Both the position numbers and the translations under genes were made by a program. A DNA stretch of 64,000 nt, from the NCBI GenBank assembly GCA_963838775.1, contig CAWISP010000032.1, positions 186,001-250,000 on the forward strand. Reading direction: 5' to 3'. Positions 40,994-49,298 of the stretch are shown piece after piece (within the stretch, counting starts at the first letter, position 1; every line of letters begins with the position of its first letter). Below the pieces are notes generated by a model. The model made no database searches. It was not told the origin of the DNA and saw only the letters and a list, made by a program, of their open reading frames with translations. The stretch is from Chersky-840 sp963838775. GTDB lineage: Bacteria; Actinomycetota; Acidimicrobiia; Acidimicrobiales; UBA8190.

Positions 40994-42226
40994 TTACCGG
41001 GCCGCGCCGTTGCCCCCCGGACCCCCCGGCCCCGTCAGCGGCGGCCGACGCCCGAGGTGCGGGTGGTCCGACCCGGCCAGGCGCGTCGCCACCAGTTCGA
41101 TCCGTTGGTCGGGTTGGACGACCGCGACGCGGACGAATCCCGTCGCCTGCGCGCCGTAGAACTCGCCGGGGCTGACGAGCATCCCCGCCGCCTCCGCCAG
41201 CGCGGTGGTGAGCACCCAGGCCCCGGGCCGTCCCTCGACCTCGCCCTGTGCATCGGCCCACGCCGGCACGGGCACCCACAAGTAGAAGCCTCCCGCCGGC
41301 AGCTCGACCTCGAGCCCGGCTCCCCGCAGGATCTCGGCCAGGCGATCCAGGCGCCGACGGTAGCGCCGGCGCTGCTCGGCGACGTGGGTGTCGTCCTCCA
41401 GGGCCACGACGGCAGCCGCCTGGACCGGGCCCGGCACCATGAACCCGGCGTGCTTGCGGATCTCGCCCAGGTACTCGACGAGAGCGGCGTCGCCGGCGTA
41501 GAAGCCGACGCGCACGCCCGCCAGGTTGGAGCGCTTCGACAGCGAATGCAGCGCCAGCACACCCTCGGTGCCGTCCTGAACGACACTCGTCGGCTCGCCC
41601 TGCCAGGTGAACTCCGCGTAGCACTCGTCGGAGAGCACCGGGATCGATCGGGCCCGTCCCCACGCGCCCGCCCCGCCCAGGTCGGTCAGGGCGCCCGACG
41701 GGTTGGAGGGACTGTTCACCCACAGGCACAGCGCCCGCGCCGCGTCGTCGTCGGTGACAAGAGACAGGTCGAGTCCGCCGTCATCGGCGACGGGCACCTC
41801 GACCAGTCGACATCCCGCCAGACGCGCCCCCATGGCGTAGGTCGGATACGCCAACGCCGGGGCCAGCACGGTGTCGCGGCCCGGGGTGCGCAGCTCCAGG
41901 AACCAGGCCGCGGTGGCGACGAACTCCTTGGTGCCCATGCACGCGGCGACCTGGGCCGCATCGAGCGACACCCCGAAGCGGCGTCGCATCCAATCCGCCG
42001 CTGCGCCGCGCAAGGCCGCGCTGCCGATCGACGCCGGATAGCCGCGCTCGGCGCCCGAGGTGCCGAGCGCCTCGACCACGGCATCGAGGGGTGGGTCGCA
42101 CGGAGTTCCGACCGACAGGTCCACGGCCCCGCCGGGATGCGCCGCCGCCGTCTGCGCCGCCGCGGCCAGGCGGTCATAGGGATAGGGCGGGGGCGAGAAG
42201 CCCTCCCGCGTCGTCGGAGCGCTCAC
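40994..42226 (-). CDS. dapC: Succinyldiaminopimelate transaminase
   Basis: Fold-type I PLP aminotransferase of 410 residues. The PLP lysine is in HSLSKRSNLAGVRVGF; WVNSPSNPSGALTDL and SDECYAEF are the other cofactor contacts. The identity as DapC rests on the position between hflX/dapF and dapD/dapE, since aminotransferases of this class are hard to tell apart. The GTG start overlaps the hflX stop (GTGA). The last 30 residues (PPLTGPGGPGGNG) are low complexity. Confidence 0.9.
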   Translation of the reverse strand: MSAPTTREGFSPPPYPYDRLAAAAQTAAAHPGGAVDLSVGTPCDPPLDAVVEALGTSGAERGYPASIGSAALRGAAADWMRRRFGVSLDAAQVAACMGTKEFVATAAWFLELRTPGRDTVLAPALAYPTYAMGARLAGCRLVEVPVADDGGLDLSLVTDDDAARALCLWVNSPSNPSGALTDLGGAGAWGRARSIPVLSDECYAEFTWQGEPTSVVQDGTEGVLALHSLSKRSNLAGVRVGFYAGDAALVEYLGEIRKHAGFMVPGPVQAAAVVALEDDTHVAEQRRRYRRRLDRLAEILRGAGLEVELPAGGFYLWVPVPAWADAQGEVEGRPGAWVLTTALAEAAGMLVSPGEFYGAQATGFVRVAVVQPDQRIELVATRLAGSDHPHLGRRPPLTGPGGPGGNGAAR

Positions 42227-43485
42227 GACGCCACGAATTCCCGGAACCGGGCGCGCCCCGCGTCGTCGAGCACGACGTGGACCACGGTGGCGCCCTCGCT
42301 GTGGGACTCGTCGACGACCTCGCCCTCGCGGTGCACCGCGGCCAGGATGTCACCGCGGTCGAAGGGGACCACGAGCTCGACGACGCGGTCGGCGACACGC
42401 AGACGGTCACCCAGCGCCCGCAGCAATTGCTCGATCCCGTCACCGGTCAGTGCGGAAATCACCACGGCCTCGGGGTAGGCGTTGGCCATGCGCGCCGCGC
42501 CTTTCGGGGCGCGGTCGGCCTTGTTGAACACGAGGAGTTCGGGCACGCCCCCGGCGTCGATCTCGTCGAGCACCGATCGCACCGCGTCGATCTGCATCTC
42601 GGGCTCGGGCGCCGACGCGTCGACGACGTGGACGAGCAGGTCGGCGTCCTTCACGACTTCGAGGGTTGAGCGGAAGGCTTCGACCAACTGGTGCGGGAGC
42701 TTGCGCACGAATCCGACCGTGTCGGATAGCAGGACCGTCTCCCCGCCGGGAAGGGCCAGGCGTCGAGTCCGGGAGTCGAGGGTCGAGAACAGACGGTCCT
42801 CGACGAGTACGCCGGCGTCGGTCAGCCGGTTGAGCAGGGTCGACTTGCCGGCGTTGGTGTAGCCCACGAGGCTGACGACGCGCTGGCGCGAGCGGAGGCG
42901 AGATCGGCTCTGGGTCCGGCGCGTGGCGGAGACCTGCTTCAGGTCCGCCTCGAGGCGAGTCATCCGTCGCAGCAGGCGCCGCCGGTCCACCTCGAGCTGG
43001 GTCTCACCAGGCCCCCGGGTGCCGATGCCACCCGCCTGCTGGGACAAGCCGAGCCCCTTGCCGCGCAACCGCGGCAGCCGGTACCGCAACAGGGCCAGCT
43101 CCACCTGAGCCTTGCCCTCCTGGGAGCGAGCGTTCTGAGCGAAGATGTCGAGGATCACCGCCGTGCGGTCGATGGCGGTACGACCGAGGATCTTCTCCAG
43201 GTTGCGCTGTTGCGCGGGTGACAACTCGTCGTCGAAGACGATGGTGTCGGTGTCGAGGGTCTGCGACAGCTCGTGGAGCTCCTGCGCCTTGCCCCGCCCG
43301 ACGAAGGTGGCGGGGTCGGGCCGGTCGCGGCGCTGCACCACCCGATCCACCACGGTGGCACCCGCCGTGTCGACGAGGAGGGCCAGCTCGTCGAGATCGG
43401 CGTCGACCGATTCGGACGAGGTCCACGGGAACACCACACCCACGAGCACGATGCGCTCGCGGAAGCTGCGCTCGATCAGCGTCAC
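42223..43485 (-). CDS. hflX: GTPase HflX
   Basis: Ribosome-associated GTPase of 420 residues. The N-terminal HflX domain (FVGRGKAQELHELSQ, VFDDELSPAQQRNLEK) is followed by a coiled helical linker with the GIGTRGPGETQLE signature. The G domain has GYTNAGKSTLLN (P-loop), DTVGFVRKLPHQLVEAF (switch II) and FNKAD. HflX splits stalled or stressed 70S ribosomes. The GTG start overlaps the dapF stop (GTGA). Confidence 0.95.
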   Translation of the reverse strand: MTLIERSFRERIVLVGVVFPWTSSESVDADLDELALLVDTAGATVVDRVVQRRDRPDPATFVGRGKAQELHELSQTLDTDTIVFDDELSPAQQRNLEKILGRTAIDRTAVILDIFAQNARSQEGKAQVELALLRYRLPRLRGKGLGLSQQAGGIGTRGPGETQLEVDRRRLLRRMTRLEADLKQVSATRRTQSRSRLRSRQRVVSLVGYTNAGKSTLLNRLTDAGVLVEDRLFSTLDSRTRRLALPGGETVLLSDTVGFVRKLPHQLVEAFRSTLEVVKDADLLVHVVDASAPEPEMQIDAVRSVLDEIDAGGVPELLVFNKADRAPKGAARMANAYPEAVVISALTGDGIEQLLRALGDRLRVADRVVELVVPFDRGDILAAVHREGEVVDESHSEGATVVHVVLDDAGRARFREFVAS

Positions 43486-44402
43486 TGTCGAGTCGCCACC
43501 TCGGTGGCAACGACGCCCGGCGTGTTCCCGGGCCCGGCCCCAGACGCGTCGCCGACGTCGGGCCCGGTGGTGTCGATCATGTTGGCCAGCACCGCCTCGT
43601 CGACGGTGACATCGCCCACCTTCTGGGTGGGGCCCGCCAGGAAGACGCCGGCCTCGCCGAGCTCGACGTCGAGGGGGCCGCCGGGATTGTGCACCCGGAC
43701 GCGGGTGCCGGCCTCGCCATGGGCGTGGGCCGCCGCCACCACCGCACAGGCTCCCGTTCCGCACGCCAGGGTCTCGCCCACGCCGCGCTCCCACACCCGC
43801 ACCGACAGCTCCCCCGCCCCCGGCCCCGGCCACACGAACTCCACGTTGGCCCCCCCGACGACCGATCGTGCCCAGCGCGGACCGACGCTGCGCACGGTGT
43901 CGTCAGCGCTCCGGGGGCCGAACAGCACGACGTGGGGATTCCCCATGTCCACGTGTTGCCCCCAGCGGGCGTCGCCGAGCTCGTCGGCACCGATGTCGGA
44001 GCCGAGCACGGCTCGGCCCATGTCGACGCGCCCGTAGCCCTGCCCCGCTTCGGGGCCGGCCCGGTACTCCACCGAGCGCAACCCGCCCAGGGTCTGCACG
44101 AGCACGGACCCGGCCCGCACCATGCCGCCGTCCACCGCCGCCTGGACGAGGCATCGGATCCCGTTGCCGCTCATCTCGGCCACGCCCCCATCGGCGTTGC
44201 GCAGGTCCATCGCCAGCGCGGCGGGCCCGTGGCCCGAGGTGGCACGCAGCACGCCGTCGGCACCGACGCCCCGGTGCCTCTCGCACAGGGCGCGCACCTC
44301 GAGCGCCGACAGGGGCCGGCGGTCGTCGGGATCGAGCATCACGAGGAAGTCGTTGCCCGCTCCGTGGTGCTTGGTCAGGCGCAGCGTGCCCCGGGCGTCC
44401 AT
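43482..44402 (-). CDS. dapF: Diaminopimelate epimerase
   Basis: Converts L,L-DAP to meso-DAP by a two-cysteine mechanism, 306 residues. The catalytic cysteines are in NADGGVAEMSGNGIRC and ACGTGACAV; the substrate segment GNDFLV is at the N-terminus. The C-terminus has a 30-residue Gly/Thr/Val extension beyond the usual end. The ATG at 44402 follows the miaA stop by five bases. Confidence 0.95.
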   Translation of the reverse strand: MDARGTLRLTKHHGAGNDFLVMLDPDDRRPLSALEVRALCERHRGVGADGVLRATSGHGPAALAMDLRNADGGVAEMSGNGIRCLVQAAVDGGMVRAGSVLVQTLGGLRSVEYRAGPEAGQGYGRVDMGRAVLGSDIGADELGDARWGQHVDMGNPHVVLFGPRSADDTVRSVGPRWARSVVGGANVEFVWPGPGAGELSVRVWERGVGETLACGTGACAVVAAAHAHGEAGTRVRVHNPGGPLDVELGEAGVFLAGPTQKVGDVTVDEAVLANMIDTTGPDVGDASGAGPGNTPGVVATEVATRQ

Positions 44403-44407
44403 CGCGG

Positions 44408-45448
44408 TCAGTCTCGCACCTCGCCGCCGGACCCGACGCCAGGCGGGGGCGGCGCCGTTCCCGACGCGTCCCACACCTCGAGGAGCTGCGCCAGGAGATC
44501 ACCGTGGGGGTCGAGCCACACGATGCGCGGGTCCCGTCGGAACCATGCCCACTGCCTGCGGGCGAAGGCCCGCGTCCGGCGCTTGGCCTCTTCCACACTT
44601 TGTTCGAGGGGAGCCCCCTCCTCCACGTGCGCCAGCAGTTCCCGGTACCCGAGCGCCTGGCGGGCGGTGCGCGACAGCCCGCCCGGCCTCCGGGCCAGGG
44701 CGCGCACCTCCTCGACGAACCCCGACTCGAGCAGATCCCGGAAGCGCCCGTCGATACGCGCATCGTGGACGGCGGGGTCGAATCGGATGCCCACCAGCGT
44801 GAACGGTGTGGGCGGATAGGCGTCGAGCCCGGGACCGAACGACGAGAAGGGTCGGCCCGCTCCCATCGTCACCTCGAGAGCACGCACGATCCGACGGCGG
44901 TTGTTGGGCTCCATGCGGGCGGCGGCGGTGGGGTCGAGGGCCGTCAACCGGGCGTGCAGGCGCGCCGTGCCACCCGGGGTGTCCGCCTCCTGCTCGAGGG
45001 CGGCGGCGACGTCGGGGAACCGTCCTGGCACCGACAGCGGGTCGACCACCGCCCGGAGGTAGAGCCCGGTCCCCCCCACGAGCAGGGCGCGCCCCCTGCG
45101 CCCTTCGATGGCCGCCAGCGCGTCGCGCGCCAGGGCCTGGAACCGGCTCAGGGTGAATTCCTCGTCGGGATCGACGAGGTCGACGAGGTGATACGGCACG
45201 GCCGCCCGCTCGGCCTCGCTCGGCTTGGCCGTCCCGATGTCCATGGTCCGATACACGCACATCGAGTCGACCGACACCAATTCGGCGACCGGTCGCCGCC
45301 GCGCCAGCTCCAAGGCCAGTGCTGACTTCCCCGACGCCGTGGGGCCCACCAGCGCGACGTGGCCGGGCGCGCCTTTCGGCGCGACGTGGCCGGGCGCGCC
45401 TTTCGGCGCGACAGGGCCGGGCGCGGTGTGCGCTTGGGCCGTAGCCAC
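44408..45448 (-). CDS. miaA: tRNA dimethylallyltransferase
   Basis: Prenylates A37 of tRNAs that read UNN codons, 346 residues. The P-loop is VGPTASGKSALALELARR, the substrate region SVDSMCVYRTMDIGTAKP and the HLVD block are typical, and the product is further modified by MiaB, encoded just upstream. An N-terminal extension of about 30 residues consists of a repeated 9-residue unit (VAPKGAPGH) from a 27-bp DNA repeat. The GTG at 45448 lies five bases after the miaB stop. Confidence 0.94.
   Translation of the reverse strand: MATAQAHTAPGPVAPKGAPGHVAPKGAPGHVALVGPTASGKSALALELARRRPVAELVSVDSMCVYRTMDIGTAKPSEAERAAVPYHLVDLVDPDEEFTLSRFQALARDALAAIEGRRGRALLVGGTGLYLRAVVDPLSVPGRFPDVAAALEQEADTPGGTARLHARLTALDPTAAARMEPNNRRRIVRALEVTMGAGRPFSSFGPGLDAYPPTPFTLVGIRFDPAVHDARIDGRFRDLLESGFVEEVRALARRPGGLSRTARQALGYRELLAHVEEGAPLEQSVEEAKRRTRAFARRQWAWFRRDPRIVWLDPHGDLLAQLLEVWDASGTAPPPPGVGSGGEVRD
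45354..45425. repeat. 27-bp in-frame tandem repeat at the 5' end of miaA
   Basis: Two identical 27-bp copies (45354-45380 and 45381-45407) and a partial third (45408-45425) lie inside the coding region. They encode the repeated VAPKGAPGH unit directly before the P-loop. Copy-number change would keep the frame. Confidence 0.85.
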
Positions 45449-45453
45449 CGGCG

Positions 45454-46845
45454 CTAGCGCACCGAGACGGCGATGGGGATGCGCTGTCGGGCCGCGGCGG
45501 TGAGGCGCTCCAACGCGCCGCGCAGGTGGTGGGGGGCGGCGTCGGTGACGGTGACCTCGGCATAGGTGCCGGGGGTGGGCATCCCCGCCTGGGTCGGCGC
45601 GAAGTGCACGAGCTTGTTCTGGCGCGTCCGACCGGTTACCACCTCTGGGTCTCGTGCGCTCGGTCCTTCCACGATGACCTCCTCGACGCGACCAATACGG
45701 GCACGGTGCTTGGCGAGCGCCGAGCGTTCCACCACCACGCGGAGTCGCTCGAAGCGCTCGGCCACCACGTCGTCAGGCACGAAGGACGCCGTCATCGACG
45801 CCGCCCTCGTCCCGGGTCGGGGCGAGAAGATGAAGGTGTACGCGCTGTCGTACTCGGCCTCGGCGGCCACTTCGAGCGTGCGTTCGAAGTCGTCCTCGGT
45901 CTCGCCCGGGAAGCCGACGATGATGTCGGTGGTCACCGCCAGGTCGGTGATAGCGGCCCGGGCCGCGGCCAGCCGGGCCAGGTACCGATCGGCTCGGTAG
46001 CCGCGCCGCATGGCGCTGAGCACCCGGTCACTCCCGGACTGCAGGGGCAGGTGGAGGTGCTCGCACACCGCCGGCGTCTCGGCCATCGCGGCGATGGTCT
46101 CAGGACGGAGGTCTTTCGGGTGAGGGCTCGTGAAGCGGACGCGGCGCACACCCTCGACCGCTCCCACGGCGCGCAGGAGCGGCGCGAACAACGGCCGGCG
46201 GCGGGTCAGGTCGCGTCCGTAGGAGTTCACGTTCTGCCCGAGCAGCGTCACCTCGGTGACACCCCGGGCGCTCAGGCTCTTCACCTCGGCCACGATGTCG
46301 TCGACGGGCCTGCTCACCTCGGGGCCGCGCACCTGGGGCACGATGCAGAAGGCGCACGAATTGTCGCAACCCATCTGGATGGTTACCCACGCCGAATACG
46401 GGAGCTCGCGCGCCGCCGACAGCGCCATGGGGAGATCCGAGACCCCTTGCGGTGCCGGTGCGTCGAGGATCTCGACGATGGGGCCCGTGGTGGCGGCCTG
46501 ACGCAGCAGGGCCGGGGCCCGGGCCAGGTTGTGTGTCCCGAACACCACGTCGACGTGGCCGGCGCGGGTGCGGATGGCGTCGCGGTCCTTCTGGGCGAGG
46601 CAGCCCCCCACGGCGATCTGCATGGCAGGGCGGCTCTCACGCAATGCCTTGAACTGGCCCAGATGTCCGTAGAATTTCTGGTCGGCGTTCTCCCGGATGC
46701 AGCACGTGTTGAAGACCACGAGATCGGCGTGCTCGATGTCGTCGGTCGGCTCGAGCCCGTCCCCGATGAGGAGCCCGGCCAAGCGCTCGGAGTCGTGCTC
46801 GTTCATCTGGCAGCCGTAGGTGCGGATGTGGAACGTGCGCGTCAC
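45454..46845 (-). CDS. miaB: tRNA-2-methylthio-N6-dimethylallyladenosine synthase
   Basis: Radical-SAM methylthiotransferase of 463 residues acting on i6A37. The N-terminal UPF0004 domain has cysteines in TYGCQMNEHDSE, NTCCIRENA and GGCLAQK for the second cluster. The radical-SAM loop is CDNSCAFC, and a C-terminal TRAM domain follows (EVIVEGPSARD to the end). The GTG start overlaps the thrB stop (GTGA) and miaA follows, so the two steps of the A37 modification are cotranscribed. Confidence 0.96.
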   Translation of the reverse strand: MTRTFHIRTYGCQMNEHDSERLAGLLIGDGLEPTDDIEHADLVVFNTCCIRENADQKFYGHLGQFKALRESRPAMQIAVGGCLAQKDRDAIRTRAGHVDVVFGTHNLARAPALLRQAATTGPIVEILDAPAPQGVSDLPMALSAARELPYSAWVTIQMGCDNSCAFCIVPQVRGPEVSRPVDDIVAEVKSLSARGVTEVTLLGQNVNSYGRDLTRRRPLFAPLLRAVGAVEGVRRVRFTSPHPKDLRPETIAAMAETPAVCEHLHLPLQSGSDRVLSAMRRGYRADRYLARLAAARAAITDLAVTTDIIVGFPGETEDDFERTLEVAAEAEYDSAYTFIFSPRPGTRAASMTASFVPDDVVAERFERLRVVVERSALAKHRARIGRVEEVIVEGPSARDPEVVTGRTRQNKLVHFAPTQAGMPTPGTYAEVTVTDAAPHHLRGALERLTAAARQRIPIAVSVR

Positions 46846-47699
46846 AGGCGAATTCCCTCGACGACGAGCCCCTCGAGGTCGGGGCGGAGCAACATGGCGC
46901 GCCCGGGGACCCCGATGCTCTCCATGGCCTCCTCGGCGCCGGCCCGCACCCGCTCGCCGTGCTCGCCGTCGCAGATCCCGAGCAACGTGGGTCCCGCTCC
47001 GGACCAGCACGATGCCAACGCCCCCGCCGCCACCAGACGAGCCAGCAGCTGCGGGGCCTCGGGGAACATCGGGCTGCGGTAGTCCTGGTGCAGCCGGTCC
47101 TCGGTGGCTTCCCGGATCAACAAGGAACGGTCCGCCAGGCCGGCGAGGAGCAATGCCAGTCGACCCAGATTGAACGTGGCATCGGTCCGACTCACCTCTT
47201 GGGGCAGCGCCTGGCGTGCCTTGGTGGTGGGCAGGGGCCGTTCGGGCACCATGGCCACGAGGACGAGGCCACCGTCGAGGGGCATGCGGACCGCCCGCAC
47301 CGCCCCCCGCACCAGCGTGGCCGCCACCAGGCCCCCCACCACCGAGGCCGCCGCGTTTTCGGGGTGCCCGTCGATACGGGCCGCCACCCCCAACGGGTCC
47401 TTGGACCCCGCCGCCGCGGCCGCCGCCACCGCCAGCGCGGCCGAGGAACCGAGGCCCCGCGCCACCGGGATAGCCGATCGGACCGTGACGGCGAGACGGT
47501 CGTGACCTACGACGTCGATCGCCACCCGGGCGGCGAGGTGCATGTCGTCTTCTTCGAGGTCGGCGCCCTCGCCCTCGGAGCGGACCACGAGGCGAGAGGC
47601 GGGCTCCACGTCGACCTCGACGTAGAGGTCGAGCGCCACCGCCAGGACGTCGAAGCCGGGGCCGAGGTTGGCCGCCGAAGCAGGGGCTCGGGCGCGCAT
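46842..47699 (-). CDS. thrB: Homoserine kinase
   Basis: GHMP-family kinase of 285 residues that phosphorylates L-homoserine on the way to threonine. ASAANLGPGFDVLAVAL at the N-terminus, the ATP loop PVARGLGSSAALA and the C-terminal WSGAGPTLLGI are the three GHMP motifs. It probably heads the operon thrB-miaB-miaA-dapF-hflX-dapC-dapD-dapE. TACCCT lies eight bases before the ATG, so a nearly leaderless transcript is possible. thrA (hom) and thrC, its usual neighbours, are not here. Confidence 0.93.
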   Translation of the reverse strand: MRARAPASAANLGPGFDVLAVALDLYVEVDVEPASRLVVRSEGEGADLEEDDMHLAARVAIDVVGHDRLAVTVRSAIPVARGLGSSAALAVAAAAAAGSKDPLGVAARIDGHPENAAASVVGGLVAATLVRGAVRAVRMPLDGGLVLVAMVPERPLPTTKARQALPQEVSRTDATFNLGRLALLLAGLADRSLLIREATEDRLHQDYRSPMFPEAPQLLARLVAAGALASCWSGAGPTLLGICDGEHGERVRAGAEEAMESIGVPGRAMLLRPDLEGLVVEGIRL

Positions 47700-47744
47700 G
47701 GAGGTCCAGGGTAGTGCCGTCCTCGCGCCGCGCCGACGGTCCGC

Positions 47745-49230
47745 TCAGGATCGCTTGAGGCGCCAGCTCACCGACGGGCCCATCAGGCTGTCGGCCACAC
47801 GCACAGGCACGACCACCCGTTCGTCGCCGATCGACGCTGCCAACGAGCCCACCCGAGCCCCTTGCTTGGCGCCGGAGTGCACCGGGCTCATGGCGAGTGC
47901 CAGGCGCGGCTCCTGACCGGGCCACGCCAACAGCGTGATGGCCTTGGAGGCCACCATCGGCACGATCTTCGGGGACCACGATCGGGTGACGTCGGCGACG
48001 CGGATGCCCGAGGCGGTGACGGGGACCTCACGCAGTGCCGAGGCCACCGCATCGAGCAGGTGCTCGTCGACCCCGTTGGCGACGTCGAGGGGATTCACGC
48101 CAGGTTGTCCGGTCACCGCGGCGAGCACCAGCACCTGCTGCCCTGCCACCGTCCGCTCGCCGGCCAGGATGAGGCATCCCATGGCCGCCTGGGTGAACCC
48201 GGACTTCACGCCCACGATCCCGTCGGTGCCGACCGACGACACATAGTTGCTGAGCACCCCCACGGTCGGGAGGGTCACCGTGGGCTGCGACACCACGGCG
48301 GCGAAGGTGGGGATCGCTCATGGCGGCCTGGGTCACGAGCAACTCGTCACCGGCCGTACCCGCCGTCCCGGGATCGAGACCACTGGCGTCGGCATAGTGG
48401 GTGTGCGTCATGCCGAGCGCGGCTGCCGTGGCGTTCATCTTGGCCACGAAGGCCGGTACCGTCCCCGCGTCCCACCTCGCCAGGATGTCGGCGATGTTGT
48501 TGGCCGAGTGCACGAGCAAGCCGTTGAGCAATTGCCGTTCGCTCAATTCCTCTCCCGGCTGCACAGGGACGTCGGTGGCGCCGTCTTCTTCGTCTTCGAA
48601 GGCTTCGACCTGGTCCGCGGCGGTCATGACGAGCAGAGGGCCCTGTGCGGTCGGGGCCAGCGGGTGGTCCCGGAGGGTCAGGTAGGCGGTCATGATCTTC
48701 GTGAGACTGGCGATGGGCACCGCCGCCTCGGGCCCGGACTGGAGGGTGACACCGAGCTGCGGGACCGCCACCGCCGCCTCCCCCGCCGCCGGCCACGGCA
48801 GCGCCGGTGTGGCGCCGGTGACGGGCGTCATGACCGGGAGCGTCCGGTGCACGGCGACCGCCGGGAAGGGACGGCCGAGTTGCACCCCGGTGACCACGAC
48901 CACGGCGACGACCAGCACCACGGCCACCCAGGGCCAGCGTCGATGGCGACGGCGTCGGTCGGGCTCGCCCACGATCGGCGTCGCCGGGGGCCGCGACAGC
49001 GACACCGGCGGCGACAGGATCACGGGGACGTCACGCGACACCGGGGGCAAGACCGTGTCCGGTGACGACACCGACACCGATTCCGGTGCGACGTCGAGGA
49101 CCGCCGCCAGGGTGCCACCACCCACGCTCCCGGGCACCGCGGCGGTGCCGTTGAGACCGAACTCGGGAACGCCGGGGCCGGCACCATCACCGGTGGCGGT
49201 CGGCGAATCGGTGGGAAGAGAAGTGCTCAT
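47745..49230 (-). pseudogene. D-alanyl-D-alanine carboxypeptidase, frameshifted as given
   Basis: A DacA-like penicillin-binding protein in two frames. From the ATG at 49230 come about 98 cytoplasmic residues, a membrane span (99-118), S175-LTK178, and SAN at 242-244. The third motif KSGFTQAAMG and the C-terminal part are in another frame ending at 47745. The frame changes at a GGGG run (48309-48312). Removing one G restores a smooth reading (SDPTFAAVVSQ), and the full length is 3n+1, consistent with one extra base. All three catalytic motifs survive, so the gene is probably functional and the extra base a sequence error, though a recent mutation cannot be excluded. Confidence 0.82.
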
Positions 49231-49298
49231 GACGTCGCCCTCTTCGGCGTCCGCACGCGCCCCACGGCTGTGCCGGCCTCGGTGTCGGACCATCCGGT

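Noticed and set aside
40631..42478. Long plus-strand open frame over the dapD/dapC region
   Set aside because: No domain or ribosome site; it lies opposite two genes with clear catalytic motifs.
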